Counted from the first letter of the stretch, positions 54,757 through 63,673 are shown. The stretch is DNA of 64,000 nucleotides from Janthinobacterium lividum PAMC 25724 (GCA_000242815.2 AHHB01000016.1:61550-125549), one strand, 5' to 3'. Made by a program: numbers and translations. The notes: generated from the letters alone by a model not told the origin.

Positions 54757-55410
54757 TCAGCGCGCTGGCGTGACGTTGGCGGCGATCAGCGCACCCAGCG
54801 CCCGCGCCGCACTAGCTTGCTTCCCCAGCGACAGTCCATGCGCCATGCTGGCCTGGTCTTGCATGCTGCGGTTCTGCCCCAGCTTCCATTTGCCCGTGAT
54901 GCGCGTGAGGGCAATTTCGATGCCAACGATGGCATTTAACATCTTCTCGATATACTCGGCCGGCGCATCGCTGATGCGCCAGGGCGCAGCTTGATCCGCC
55001 TCATGGCGCGCCGTTAGCCGCTCCAGCAAGCCCATCAGCCACGCCGCATCGTCGATGGCGCGCAAGGGACCGTGTGCGTGTACGACCGCGTAATTGAAAG
55101 TGGGCACTTCCTTGCCGCTGCGCTGCTTCTCCGCATACCAGGCGGGCGTGATGTAGGCGTGCGGCCCCTGGAAGATCACCATGCATTCTTCTTGTCCAGG
55201 TGGCGCGCGCCACAGCGGGTTGGCACGCGCCACATGGGCGCGCAGGATGCCGAAGGGGGCCTCGGGCGTGGGCGCGGCGATCTCGAACGGCAGATGGTCG
55301 GCGCATAGACCATCGTCGCCCTGGCGCACCAGCGCGCCCAAGGGATGCGCGTCGATCAGGCCATGCAGCACGTCGAGGCGTTCTTCGCGAAAGCTGGCGG
55401 GCGTGTACAT
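54757..55410 (-). CDS. FMN-binding negative transcriptional regulator (PaiB family)
   Basis: 217 residues of the PaiB type, a flavin-reductase-like split barrel: MYTPASFREERLDVLHGLIDAHPLGALV, ILRAHVARANPLWR, VIFQGPHAYITPAWYAEK, VPTFNYAVVHAHG and GIEIALTRITGKWKLGQNRS. The ATG touches the stop of the preceding OsmC-like gene, so they form an operon. Divergent MocR regulator nearby suggests control by a PLP-linked signal. Confidence 0.9.
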   Translation of the reverse strand: MYTPASFREERLDVLHGLIDAHPLGALVRQGDDGLCADHLPFEIAAPTPEAPFGILRAHVARANPLWRAPPGQEECMVIFQGPHAYITPAWYAEKQRSGKEVPTFNYAVVHAHGPLRAIDDAAWLMGLLERLTARHEADQAAPWRISDAPAEYIEKMLNAIVGIEIALTRITGKWKLGQNRSMQDQASMAHGLSLGKQASAARALGALIAANVTPAR

Positions 55411-55872
55411 CTAGGTTGCTCCTTCCACGACCACCTTGGCCGTGAGCGAATTGGCGATGTAGCAGCGCTCGTGCGCGTCGTGGTGCAGGCTGGCCAAGGC
55501 TTCTGGCGTGGGCGCCGTGCCGGAAAATACGATGTGCGGGCGCAGCACGATACGCGTCATGGCCAGGCGGCCCGCCGCATTTTTTCCCAGTTCGCCGACG
55601 GCGTCGTCGCGGTAGTCGTCGATGACGTAGCCGCGCTGCGCTGCCAGCGACAGGAAGAACAGCATGTGGCAGCTCGATGTGGCGGCCACCAGCGCTTCTT
55701 CCGGGTCGACGTTCTCTGCCACGGACATGGGTAGCGGCACGGACAGGGGCGATGATGAGGCTGGCACGTGCAAGCCGCCATCGAACTGCCATGCATGGCC
55801 ACGGCTATAGCGCTGGCTGGCGAAATCCTGGCCGTCGCGCTGCCAGGCCACGGTGGCGAAAAACTGCTGCAT
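55411..55872 (-). CDS. OsmC/Ohr family peroxide-handling protein
   Basis: 153 residues, OsmC fold. The redox pair is Cys in ALVAATSSCHMLFFLSLA and Cys in HERCYIANSLTAKV, the positions used for hydroperoxide reduction in OsmC/Ohr proteins. Preceded by NVDPEEAL, the typical lead to the first Cys. Head of a two-gene unit with the PaiB-like gene, divergent from a MocR regulator. Confidence 0.9.
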   Translation of the reverse strand: MQQFFATVAWQRDGQDFASQRYSRGHAWQFDGGLHVPASSSPLSVPLPMSVAENVDPEEALVAATSSCHMLFFLSLAAQRGYVIDDYRDDAVGELGKNAAGRLAMTRIVLRPHIVFSGTAPTPEALASLHHDAHERCYIANSLTAKVVVEGAT

Positions 55873-55919
55873 GGGCGCTCCACGAAAGTAAGAGGGAAAG
55901 TGTCATCTTAGCGCCCCTC

Positions 55920-55952
55920 TTGGCTATTTAAAACAGCCAATAAGTGCTATTT
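55920..55952. promoter_or_regulatory. candidate MocR operator in the divergent region
   Basis: TTGGCT (55920-55925) and AGCCAA (55935-55940) form an inverted repeat, and GCTATTT occurs twice (55923 and 55946) as a direct repeat 23 bases apart. MocR regulators commonly bind combinations of direct and inverted repeats in such divergent gaps. Confidence 0.45.
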
Positions 55953-55979
55953 TGCAGATACCAATTTAAGAGCGCCGCC

Positions 55980-57470
55980 ATGCCAGCTTCCTGCCTGTTC
56001 CAGATCATCGCCGCCTTGCCGCTGCAGCGCGGCGCTGCCGAGCCGCTGTTCCGCCAGCTGTACGCCGCCATCAAGGCCGCCATCCTCGATGGCCGCATGA
56101 GTGCCGGCATGCAGCTGCCGCCCACGCGCGACTTTTGCCGTCTGCTGGCCGTGTCGCGCCAGACGGTGCTCAATGCGTATGCGCTGCTGGCGGCCGAAGG
56201 CTATCTCGACGGTGCCGTGGGACGCGGCACGTTTGTCAGTCGCGATGTGCCGCAGCCCGTGGCCGCGCCGGCCGGCAAGGCCGAAGCAGCCGGTCTGCTG
56301 CGACCTCTGTCGGCGCGCGGGCGAGGCGTGGTGGCGGCCATGCGCCAGGTGGCGTTCCACCGTGGTCCGCTGCGCGCCTTTCGCGTCGGCATGCCGCGCA
56401 TCGATCATTTCCCGTTCGACGTATGGAACCGGTTGGAAGCGCGGCGCTGGCGCCGGCCCGACCAGCATTTCGGCTATAGCGACCCGGCTGGCTACCTGCC
56501 GCTGCGCGAGCTGCTGTGCGTGTACCTGAAGGCCTCGCGCGGTGTCCAGTGCACGCCGCAGCAGATTGTCATCACCTCCGGTTCGCAGCAGGCGCTGTTT
56601 TTGCTGTCGACCATCCTGCTGGCGCCGGGCGATTCGGCCTGGATGGAGTCGCCCGGTTACCGGGGCGCCAGTGGCCCCTTGCGCGCGGCTGGCGCGCGCG
56701 TCTTTCCCGTGCCCGTCGATGCACAGGGGCTGGACGTGGCGTACGGCGTGGCGCACTGTCCCCAGGCGAAGCTGGCGTACGTGACGCCATCGCACCAGAT
56801 GCCGCTGGGCGTGAGCATGAGCTTGCCCCGCCGCATGGCCCTGCTGGCCTGGGCCGCGCAAAACAAAGCCTGGCTGGTGGAAGATGACTACGACAGCGAA
56901 TACCGCTACACGGGCGCGCCGCTGGCCTCGCTGCAAAGTCTGGACCGGGCTGGCTGCGTGGTCTACGTGGGCACCTTGTCGAAAGTGCTGTTCCCCGGCC
57001 TGCGCCTCGGCTACATGGTGGCGCCGCCCGCGCTGGCCGAAGCATTGGTGCAGGCCAAGGCCGTGATGGACCGCCACACAGCCATCGTGCCGCAGATGGC
57101 GCTGGCCGATTTCATCGCCGAGGGACATTTTGGCCGGCACATTCGCCGCACGCGCGACAGCAATGCAGAACGGCGCGACCAGCTGGTGAGCGGCTTGGCG
57201 CGCGAACTCGACGACCAACTGGTGTGCGGCCCGGCCGATAGCGGCCTGGAGCTGTGTGCGTATTTTCGCGCCGGCCACGATGAAGAAATAGTCGCGCGCG
57301 CGGGGCTGGAGCGTGGCATCGAATTGCGCCCACTGGGGCACTATGCCGATCCGGCAGCGGGGCCGGCGTGCGCCACGCCACCAGGGCTGCTGCTGGGCTT
57401 CGCCGCCATTCCCCCGGCAGAGATGGCGCACGGCTTGCTGGAGCTGGGGCGCATCCTGCGCGGCCGATAA
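55980..57470 (+). CDS. MocR/PdxR-family regulator (GntR helix-turn-helix fused to aminotransferase-like domain)
   Basis: 496 residues from ATG 55980. The N-terminal GntR-type wHTH reads PLFRQLYAAIKAAILDGRMSAGMQLPPTRDFCRLLAVSRQTVLNAYALLAAEGYLDG. The C-terminal fold-type I aminotransferase domain has the PLP-binding lysine in VVYVGTLSKVLFPGLRLGYMV and the Asp/Tyr in WLVEDDYDSEYRYTG. Such proteins sense pyridoxal phosphate. A GTG at 55944 is in frame. It likely controls the divergent osmC/paiB-like pair and itself. Confidence 0.9.
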   Translation: MPASCLFQIIAALPLQRGAAEPLFRQLYAAIKAAILDGRMSAGMQLPPTRDFCRLLAVSRQTVLNAYALLAAEGYLDGAVGRGTFVSRDVPQPVAAPAGKAEAAGLLRPLSARGRGVVAAMRQVAFHRGPLRAFRVGMPRIDHFPFDVWNRLEARRWRRPDQHFGYSDPAGYLPLRELLCVYLKASRGVQCTPQQIVITSGSQQALFLLSTILLAPGDSAWMESPGYRGASGPLRAAGARVFPVPVDAQGLDVAYGVAHCPQAKLAYVTPSHQMPLGVSMSLPRRMALLAWAAQNKAWLVEDDYDSEYRYTGAPLASLQSLDRAGCVVYVGTLSKVLFPGLRLGYMVAPPALAEALVQAKAVMDRHTAIVPQMALADFIAEGHFGRHIRRTRDSNAERRDQLVSGLARELDDQLVCGPADSGLELCAYFRAGHDEEIVARAGLERGIELRPLGHYADPAAGPACATPPGLLLGFAAIPPAEMAHGLLELGRILRGR

Positions 57471-57508
57471 ACTATACTGGCACTTGCCTGCACACCAAGA
57501 CCAAGACC

Positions 57509-58111
57509 ATGACGATCACCGCGACCACTGCGACTATTGACACTATTGCCGCCATACCCCGCTGCTCCTGGGCCAATTCGGCCAACCCCCGCTATCTCGA
57601 CTATCACGATACGGAGTGGGGCGTGCCTTGCCACGATGAGTGCCGCTTGTTCGAGATGCTCAATTTAGAAGGCGCGCAGGCGGGCCTGAGCTGGGAAACC
57701 ATCCTCAACAAGCGCGACACTTACCGCGCCGCCTTCGACGGCTGGGATGCCGAAAAAATCGCCGCGTATGGCCCGGACAAGGTGGCGCAGTTGCTGCTCG
57801 ATCCCGGCATCGTGCGCAACCGCCTGAAGGTGGCAGCGGCTATCACGAATGCGCAAGCCTACCTGCGCTTGCGCGCGCAAGGCCAGACCCTGGACAGTTT
57901 TTTGTGGGCCTATGTCGATGGCCAGCCCATCGTCAACAGCTGGCAGCCGGGCCAGTTCCCGTCCAAGACGGCCTTGTCCGACACCTTGTCGAAAGACTTG
58001 CTCAAACTGGGTTTCAAGTTCGTCGGCTCGACCATCGTCTACGCCTATATGCAGGGCATCGGCATGGTCAACGACCATGCGCCCACCTGCTTTTGCCGCG
58101 CGGGGCTTTGA
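57509..58111 (+). CDS. tag: DNA-3-methyladenine glycosylase I
   Basis: Removes 3-methyladenine from DNA. 200 residues with PRCSWANSANPRYLDYHDTEWGVP (Cys and His of the structural zinc site), FEMLNLEGAQAGLSWETILNKRDTYRAAFDGWD, and the closing HAPTCFCR (second His and Cys). The first 15 residues are an unusual Thr/Ile/Ala repeat before the family start. The stop shares one base with the next ATG (TGATG). Confidence 0.94.
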   Translation: MTITATTATIDTIAAIPRCSWANSANPRYLDYHDTEWGVPCHDECRLFEMLNLEGAQAGLSWETILNKRDTYRAAFDGWDAEKIAAYGPDKVAQLLLDPGIVRNRLKVAAAITNAQAYLRLRAQGQTLDSFLWAYVDGQPIVNSWQPGQFPSKTALSDTLSKDLLKLGFKFVGSTIVYAYMQGIGMVNDHAPTCFCRAGL

Positions 58112-59742
58112 TGCGCCGCGCGCAGGTCTTGCTCGACACGGATTTCGACGGCGCGCGCTTTGGCGCCGCCTGTGCCGCCCATGACGGGCGGCGCCTGCAT
58201 TACATCGCGCTGGCGCCGCGCTGCGTCGACGCCAGCGACTTGCCCGAGCAATGGCGCACGCAATGGCCGCCCTGCGTACCCGGCCTGCACCGCATGGTCT
58301 CGCGCGATGGCTTGATTACCCTCGACCTGATGATCGGCGAAGCCCTAAGCTGCCTGGCGCAGATAGCGGCGCGCATCGATGAAGTCTTGCTGGCATGGGT
58401 GCCCGCCGCCGTGACGGTGCTGGCACGCCTGATGGTGGATGGCGGCCTGCTGCAGGCCGTGCACCTCGACGAGGCGCAGCGCGCGGCGCTGCAACAGAGC
58501 CGGTTTGTCTTCGACGAGAGCCGTTTGCGCGCCGTGTTTCATGCACGGCGTCCAGAGCATGCCGCCGTCACCGCGCCTGAACGTCGCGCCATCGTCATCG
58601 GCGCGGGTGTGGCCGGCGCGGCTGCCTGCGAACGGCTCGCCGCGCGCGGCTGGAAAGTGACCTTGATTGAGCGCCACGCCGAGCCGGCCAGCGAGGCATC
58701 GGGCAACCTGGCTGGCATCTTCATGCCGCTGATGTCGAAGGATGACAATATCCCCACGCGCCTGGTGCGCGCCGCTTACCTGTACGCGCTGAATCGCTGG
58801 AAAGACCTGGGCGGCATCGGCGCCGCTATCGAGGGTGTGCAAAGCGGCGTGCTGCACCTGGCGCGCGACGGCGCGCATGCGCAGGTGCAGCGGCAGATCG
58901 CCGCCAGCGGCGTGTATCCGCGTCAGTTCGCCCGCTGGCTGGAGGCACCCGAGGCAAGCGCCATGCTGGGCGCGCCTGCGCCCGATGGCGCCTGGTGGTT
59001 TGCGCAGGGAGGCTGGGCGCGCCCAGCCTCCGTCTGCGCGGCCATGCTCGACGCCTGCGGCGCCTTGCTCACGCGGCGCTTTTCCAGCAGCGCCCTGCGC
59101 CTCGAACGTGGCGATGAGCAATGGCTGGTGCGCGATGCCGACGGTGACTTGATCGCGGCGGCACCCACAGTCATCCTGGCGGCAGGCACGGGGGCCGTGG
59201 ATTTCGAACAGGCGGCCGGCCTGCCGCTCGACGCCGTGCGTGGCCAAGTTACGCATCTGGCCGAAGGCAGCTTGCCTGGCTTGCCCTTCGTCGTCTGCCG
59301 CGAAGCCTATATGACGCCGGCGCACCAGGGTGCCGTATGCGTGGGCGCGACCTATGATGCCGATGCAGACAGCAGCCTGCGCGTGGCCAGCCAGCACGAC
59401 AATATCGCGAAGATCGCCGACATCCTTGGCGTGGCCCCGTTCGAGGCGCCGCTGGCCGGGCGCACGGGCTTTCGCTGCATGGCACCGGACCGCCTGCCAC
59501 TGGCGGGCGCCTTGCCCGACCCCGGCGTGCCAGGCCGCTGCGAGCGCTTGCGCGACGTGCCGCGCTGGCCCGGCCTGTTTGGCTTGCTCGGCTACGCCTC
59601 GCGCGGCCTGATATGGGCACCGCTGGCGGCCGAGTTGCTCGCTTGCCAGCTAGAGGGCGAGCCCTTGCCGCTGGAGAGTCAGTTGGCCGCCGCTTTGGAC
59701 CCTGCCAGATTTTTGTTACGCGAACGCCGCCGCAACGCCTGA
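58111..59742 (+). CDS. MnmC-like tRNA U34 FAD-dependent oxidoreductase with eroded methyltransferase domain
   Basis: 543 residues. From about residue 155 the FAD oxidoreductase half is well kept: AIVIGAGVAGAAACERLAARGWKVTLIERH, GNLAGIFMPLMSKDDN, DAVRGQVTHL and CMAPDRLPLAGALPD, as in the MnmC C-terminal domain that converts cmnm5 to nm5 on tRNA wobble uridine. The first 150 residues align in places with the MnmC methyltransferase domain (LHYIALAPRCVDASDL, QWPPCVPGLHRM, GLITLDLMIGEAL, VLLAWVP) but lack its glycine-rich SAM motif and the DGFAP-type catalytic region. So only the oxidoreductase step is expected. It is coupled to tag. Confidence 0.85.
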   Translation: MRRAQVLLDTDFDGARFGAACAAHDGRRLHYIALAPRCVDASDLPEQWRTQWPPCVPGLHRMVSRDGLITLDLMIGEALSCLAQIAARIDEVLLAWVPAAVTVLARLMVDGGLLQAVHLDEAQRAALQQSRFVFDESRLRAVFHARRPEHAAVTAPERRAIVIGAGVAGAAACERLAARGWKVTLIERHAEPASEASGNLAGIFMPLMSKDDNIPTRLVRAAYLYALNRWKDLGGIGAAIEGVQSGVLHLARDGAHAQVQRQIAASGVYPRQFARWLEAPEASAMLGAPAPDGAWWFAQGGWARPASVCAAMLDACGALLTRRFSSSALRLERGDEQWLVRDADGDLIAAAPTVILAAGTGAVDFEQAAGLPLDAVRGQVTHLAEGSLPGLPFVVCREAYMTPAHQGAVCVGATYDADADSSLRVASQHDNIAKIADILGVAPFEAPLAGRTGFRCMAPDRLPLAGALPDPGVPGRCERLRDVPRWPGLFGLLGYASRGLIWAPLAAELLACQLEGEPLPLESQLAAALDPARFLLRERRRNA

Positions 59743-59812
59743 AAAGCGCAAGGCCTTGTTGCGTCATGTCACGCTCTTTGCGCGCGGCTGGCTGGTATCC
59801 AGATGCGGGCGG

Positions 59813-59818
59813 TATAAT
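59813..59818 (+). promoter_or_regulatory. -10 element before the histidine kinase gene
   Basis: TATAAT, 45 bases before the GTG start. No clear -35 is seen. It indicates a new transcript for the kinase/receiver-TPR pair. Confidence 0.4.
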
Positions 59819-59862
59819 TTACCTTCGGCAATATTTAAGCATCGCCCCCAAGGAGATATCCG

Positions 59863-60582
59863 GTGGAAGATCAACACAGCTCGCCCGAGCTTTTCCTGTT
59901 CCTGGCGTCGACCGTGCACGATATGAAAAACTCGATCAGCGTGGTCAGCGGCACGCTGGAATCCTTGCTGGCGGCCGAACAGGCCAAGCCCGTGCCCCAG
60001 GCCGACCCGGCCTACCTGCAGATGGCGCAAATGCTGTACCAGACCAAGCGTCTCAACGATAACCTGATCCAGCTGCTGGCGCTGTACAAGGAAGTGGGCA
60101 AGCCCGGTTACCCCTTCGACGTGCAGCCACAACTGGTGAGCCAGGTAGTGGAGCAGGTGGTGGGCCAGGAAAAGATCCTGCTGGCATCGAAAGGCATCGG
60201 CCTGGAGATAGCCTGCCCGCCGGAGCTGATCTGGACCCTGGATGAAGACCTGATCATCGGCGTGCTCGCGCATGCGATCAACAATGCCATTCGCTACACG
60301 AAAGACACGATCCGCTTGTCAGTGCGGCAGGTGGGTGCCTTGCTGGAGCTGCGCGTGGAAGACAATGGCGACGGCTACTCGCAGGCGCTGCTCGACGCGG
60401 GCAGCGCTGCCATGGATGGCAAGGCCGCCGGTGTGGATTTTTCCACTAACAGCACCGGATTGGGCCTGTATTTTTCCAGTGTCGTGGCGAAGATGCACAA
60501 GCACCGTGGCAGTAGCGGCAGCATCGCCCTGGAAAATGGCGGCGCGCTGGGCGGCGGCTGTTTCATCGTGCGCCTGCCCTGA
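59863..60582 (+). CDS. soluble histidine kinase without sensor domain
   Basis: 239 residues from GTG 59863 (AAGGAG at 59850-59855). The H-box is at the very start: FLFLASTVHDMKNSISVVSG with His19; a short dimerisation helix pair follows, then HATPase with the N-box LAHAINNAIRYTK, G1 VEDNGDGYS and G2 STGLGLYFSSVV. There is no membrane segment or PAS/GAF/HAMP domain, so it must take its signal from a partner or be a phosphotransfer component. It is 11 bases before the receiver-TPR gene, so the two are probably partners. Confidence 0.9.
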   Translation: MEDQHSSPELFLFLASTVHDMKNSISVVSGTLESLLAAEQAKPVPQADPAYLQMAQMLYQTKRLNDNLIQLLALYKEVGKPGYPFDVQPQLVSQVVEQVVGQEKILLASKGIGLEIACPPELIWTLDEDLIIGVLAHAINNAIRYTKDTIRLSVRQVGALLELRVEDNGDGYSQALLDAGSAAMDGKAAGVDFSTNSTGLGLYFSSVVAKMHKHRGSSGSIALENGGALGGGCFIVRLP

Positions 60583-60593
60583 ACGAGGATGCC

Positions 60594-62318
60594 ATGACGA
60601 CAGACAGCCAAGCCACCGAAGCCGGTAGCACCGACTGGGCCGACAAACATTATCTGCTGGTCGACGATTTCATCGGCATCCGCATCCTGCTGCGCGAATC
60701 GCTGCGCAACTTGGGTGCGCGCTATATCGACCAGGCGGCCAGTGGCGGCGAAGCCATGAAGCTGCTGGCCAAGACGCGCTATGACGTGGTGCTGTGCGAC
60801 TACAACCTAGGTGAAGGCAAGAATGGCCAGCAGGTGCTGGAAGAGACGCGCGTGCGCAACCTGACCGCGCCGTCCAGCGTGTGGCTGATGGTGTCGGCCG
60901 AAAAAAGCGTGGAATCGGTGATGGGTGCGGCCGAGCACCAGCCCGACGCCTACCTGATCAAGCCCATCACGGAAGGCGTGCTGCTGACGCGATTGAACCG
61001 CGTGTGGCACAAGAAGCAGGTATTCCGCGAAATCGACCAGGCTTGCTTGGAAAAGGACTACCGGCGCGCGGCCAAATTATGCGATGCGCAGATCGAGGTC
61101 CATGCGCTGCACGTGCTGGAATTGCTGCGCATGAAGGCATCCTTGCTGCTCAAAAGCGGCGAGCCGGAAAAGGCCCGCGCCGTGTATGAAAAAGTGCTGG
61201 CCGAGCGCGATTACAGCTGGGCCAGGGCGGGCTTGGGCAAGATCCGCATGAATAACGGCGAGCATGAGGCGGCGCGACAGATATTCCAGGGCGTGATCGT
61301 CGAAAACAAGTATTACATCGACGCTTACGACCAGATGGCCGTCGCCTACCAGTTGATGGGCCAGCACGAGGAAGCGTGCGCGGTGCTGGAAAAGGCGGCG
61401 CGCCTGTCACCCAATTCCGTGCCGCGCCAGCGCAACTTGGGACTGGCCGCCCTGAAAGTCGGCAATGTCAGCATGGCGGAGAAAGCTTTTCGCAAATGTA
61501 TTTCCATCGGCGAGTTTTCCGTGATGAAGACGCCCGACGCCTACCTGGGGCTGGCGCGCGTGTGCGGCTTGAAAAAGGATGCCAAGGAGGCGCTGCAATG
61601 GTTGCTGATGGCGCAGCGCGAATTTCCGCCTGAACAAATTGGCTTGCGCGCGAAGATCACGGAAGGCATGGTGCACCACGAAACGGGCGATTACCGGCGT
61701 GCGCGCAAGTGTGGCGACGAACTCGAAACCATGCTGCTGGAAGACCCGGCGCGGCCTGAAAAAAATATTTGCATGGAATTGGCTACGCTGCTGTTCGCCG
61801 TCGGCGTCAAGGATGTGCCATCCGGCCTGCTGTGCTATGTGGTGAAGAATAACCACGATAACCAGGTGGTGCAAGACGAGGTGCAAAAAATCTTCGACAA
61901 GGCGAAGATGGGCGATGAAGGCAGCAGCCTGATCATCGCTGCGCGCAAGGAAGCATCGGACTTGATGAACAAGGGCGTGCTGCTGTGGAAGACGGATAAG
62001 CTTAACGAAGCGGTCGCCTGGATGCGCACGGCGCGTGAAAAATTACCCAACAACCTGCGCATCTTGTTCAATTCTGTGCAAATCATCGTGTCTTTCCTGG
62101 AACAGCGCGGCTACCAGGCGGCATTGGCGGCCGAAGCCATGGAAGTGTTGTTGTATGTCGATAAAATTGCTCCAGGACAGCAGCGCTTTGCACAGTTGAT
62201 GGAGCAACTGGTGCAGTTGACGCCGCCGTCCGGGGTGGAAGCGGCTGCCGAGCTGCCGGGAAAAACGCCACCGGCGCCGGAAAACGGCGGGAAATCCATG
62301 CGCGAGCGTGCCGGATGA
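60594..62318 (+). CDS. receiver domain fused to TPR repeats (response regulator)
   Basis: 574 residues. The receiver has an acidic pair in LLVDDFIGIR, phospho-acceptor Asp69 in VVLCDYNLGEGKNG, Ser101 in MVSAEK and Lys123 in YLIKPIT. From about residue 145 the chain is helical with tetratricopeptide-type repeats (for example LRMKASLLLKSGEPEKARAVYEKVL, YIDAYDQMAVAYQLMGQHEEACAVLEKAARL). There is no DNA-binding or enzymatic output, so output is probably by protein contact. The C-terminal 30 residues are disordered-looking (Pro/Gly). Partner of the upstream kinase. Confidence 0.88.
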   Translation: MTTDSQATEAGSTDWADKHYLLVDDFIGIRILLRESLRNLGARYIDQAASGGEAMKLLAKTRYDVVLCDYNLGEGKNGQQVLEETRVRNLTAPSSVWLMVSAEKSVESVMGAAEHQPDAYLIKPITEGVLLTRLNRVWHKKQVFREIDQACLEKDYRRAAKLCDAQIEVHALHVLELLRMKASLLLKSGEPEKARAVYEKVLAERDYSWARAGLGKIRMNNGEHEAARQIFQGVIVENKYYIDAYDQMAVAYQLMGQHEEACAVLEKAARLSPNSVPRQRNLGLAALKVGNVSMAEKAFRKCISIGEFSVMKTPDAYLGLARVCGLKKDAKEALQWLLMAQREFPPEQIGLRAKITEGMVHHETGDYRRARKCGDELETMLLEDPARPEKNICMELATLLFAVGVKDVPSGLLCYVVKNNHDNQVVQDEVQKIFDKAKMGDEGSSLIIAARKEASDLMNKGVLLWKTDKLNEAVAWMRTAREKLPNNLRILFNSVQIIVSFLEQRGYQAALAAEAMEVLLYVDKIAPGQQRFAQLMEQLVQLTPPSGVEAAAELPGKTPPAPENGGKSMRERAG

Positions 62319-62381
62319 TAAACTAGGGGTCAGCGTGGGTAATCCCGTGCTGAGTTGCTTTACAACAATAAGGAAGAAACT

Positions 62382-62597
62382 ATGCGTGATGTGGTCAATG
62401 AAGTGTACAAAAAAATGAAGGTCGGCAGTATTGCCTGGGTACGCCCGGTCGCCGCCAAGGGAGACACGCTGGAAACATTCCAGTCTTCGTACGAGCACGC
62501 CAAGGCGCTGGCCGACGAAGGCTTGATCACGATCGGTGACGTAAAACGCCAGGCCGACAACATGATCGAGGCGATCCGCATTCATCGTATCGCCTGA
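62382..62597 (+). CDS. 71-residue protein, unknown
   Basis: AAGGAAG precedes ATG 62382. The sequence (VVNEVYKKMKVGSIAWVRPVAAKGDTLETFQSSYEHAKALADEGLITIGDVKRQADNMIEAI) is soluble and mostly helical, with codon use like its neighbours. It starts 63 bases after the receiver-TPR gene and may belong to the same unit. Not recognised. Confidence 0.65.
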   Translation: MRDVVNEVYKKMKVGSIAWVRPVAAKGDTLETFQSSYEHAKALADEGLITIGDVKRQADNMIEAIRIHRIA

Positions 62598-62614
62598 TTA
62601 CCTTGCCGGCTTGA

Positions 62615-62665
62615 ACTATTCAGTGAGCCCGACTATTCAGTGAGCCCGACTATTCAGTGAGCTCG
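62615..62665. repeat. three tandem 17-bp repeats
   Basis: ACTATTCAGTGAGCCCG occurs twice exactly (62615-62631, 62632-62648) and a third time with one change (GAGCTCG; 62649-62665). It lies between the 71-residue gene and the 3' end of the phaM-like gene, within a 219-base gap with no gene. Confidence 0.9.
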
Positions 62666-62816
62666 AATAAATGCTTGCGCTTTCTGGCCAGCCCAAGCGG
62701 CGCCCTGCAAGATGGCGCCGAGGCGAGCCCACTGCCGGCAGTGCGCGCACTGCTGTGCAGCGCCTTGCATGGCATCGGGCGCTGTGACGCATGATGGCAC
62801 GATAATTTTCTGACGC

Positions 62817-63524
62817 TTACTGGGCCTTGCCTGGTGCCTTGGACTTGGGCGCTGCGCGTTTCGCGGGCGCCTTGCGCAGCGTAGCCTTGGCTGCCGTGCC
62901 TGTTTGTGCAGGCTTGCTGGCGGCTGGCTTGGCCTCGCTGCTCTGGCCAAAGCTGGCCGCTGCCGCAGCAGCGGCGTCGGGCGACATGGCCGTCGACACC
63001 GCCTGTTTGAACTGATCTTGTAATAAATTCCACCAGGCACTCGGATTGGCCAGCTGGGCTGCTGCCTGGCTGCCGGCATCGCCGGGCGCCGCCGCAGCGG
63101 GCGCCGGGGCCGGCACCGGTTTTGGTGCCGGTGCTGGTGCTGCGGGTGCTGCAGGCGACACCTGCTGGAAAAATGCGGAAGCGTAGGGCACCGATTCCAA
63201 GACGGTTTTCTCGCTGGCGCCGGGCTGGGTGATGGCCGCCGCCAGTGATGCACCCATCGATTTCAGGGTGGCGATGGTGCCGCGCTGTACTTCCAGCGCC
63301 TGGATACTGCCACGCAGCATGCTGGTATTGAGGTTCAGCCATGCTTCGACGGCTTTCAGGTCGCTGATTTTCTTGTCCAGCTCTTCCACCGACATGGTCG
63401 GCGCCGTGATGCCAGGCATGCCCATGCCGGGCACGCTCATGCTGCCCCACAGGTTCTTGACGAAGTCGAGGGTGTCGGTCACAACTGCTGCGCCCGGCAT
63501 TTGGGGCATTTGCGGGTTTGCCAT
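62817..63524 (-). CDS. phaM: PhaM-like polyhydroxyalkanoate granule-associated protein
   Basis: 235 residues. The N-terminal domain (VVTDTLDFVKNLWGSMSVPGMG..., MSVEELDKKISDLKAVEAWLNLNTSMLRGSIQALEVQRGTIATL) is the PhaM signature; a Pro/Ala linker follows, and the C-terminus is a Lys/Ala/Pro-rich tail (KATLRKAPAKRAAPKSKAPGKAQ), as in PhaM of Cupriavidus, where it links PHB granules to the nucleoid and activates PHA synthase. No pha synthase gene is in the window. TTTCGCATGG-type start with AGGAGA upstream. Confidence 0.85.
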   Translation of the reverse strand: MANPQMPQMPGAAVVTDTLDFVKNLWGSMSVPGMGMPGITAPTMSVEELDKKISDLKAVEAWLNLNTSMLRGSIQALEVQRGTIATLKSMGASLAAAITQPGASEKTVLESVPYASAFFQQVSPAAPAAPAPAPKPVPAPAPAAAAPGDAGSQAAAQLANPSAWWNLLQDQFKQAVSTAMSPDAAAAAAASFGQSSEAKPAASKPAQTGTAAKATLRKAPAKRAAPKSKAPGKAQ

Positions 63525-63673
63525 GCGAAATCTCCTGGTAGGTGGATGTCCCTAGCGTAGCAGATATCAGCTTGCAACTGACGTAAAGAGGCCAACATTT
63601 TCTTACATAAAATATCAGGAGTTGAGCGCGGGCAAGCAGCTGAAAGTGGGGTGTAAGCGTTACACTACCGCTC

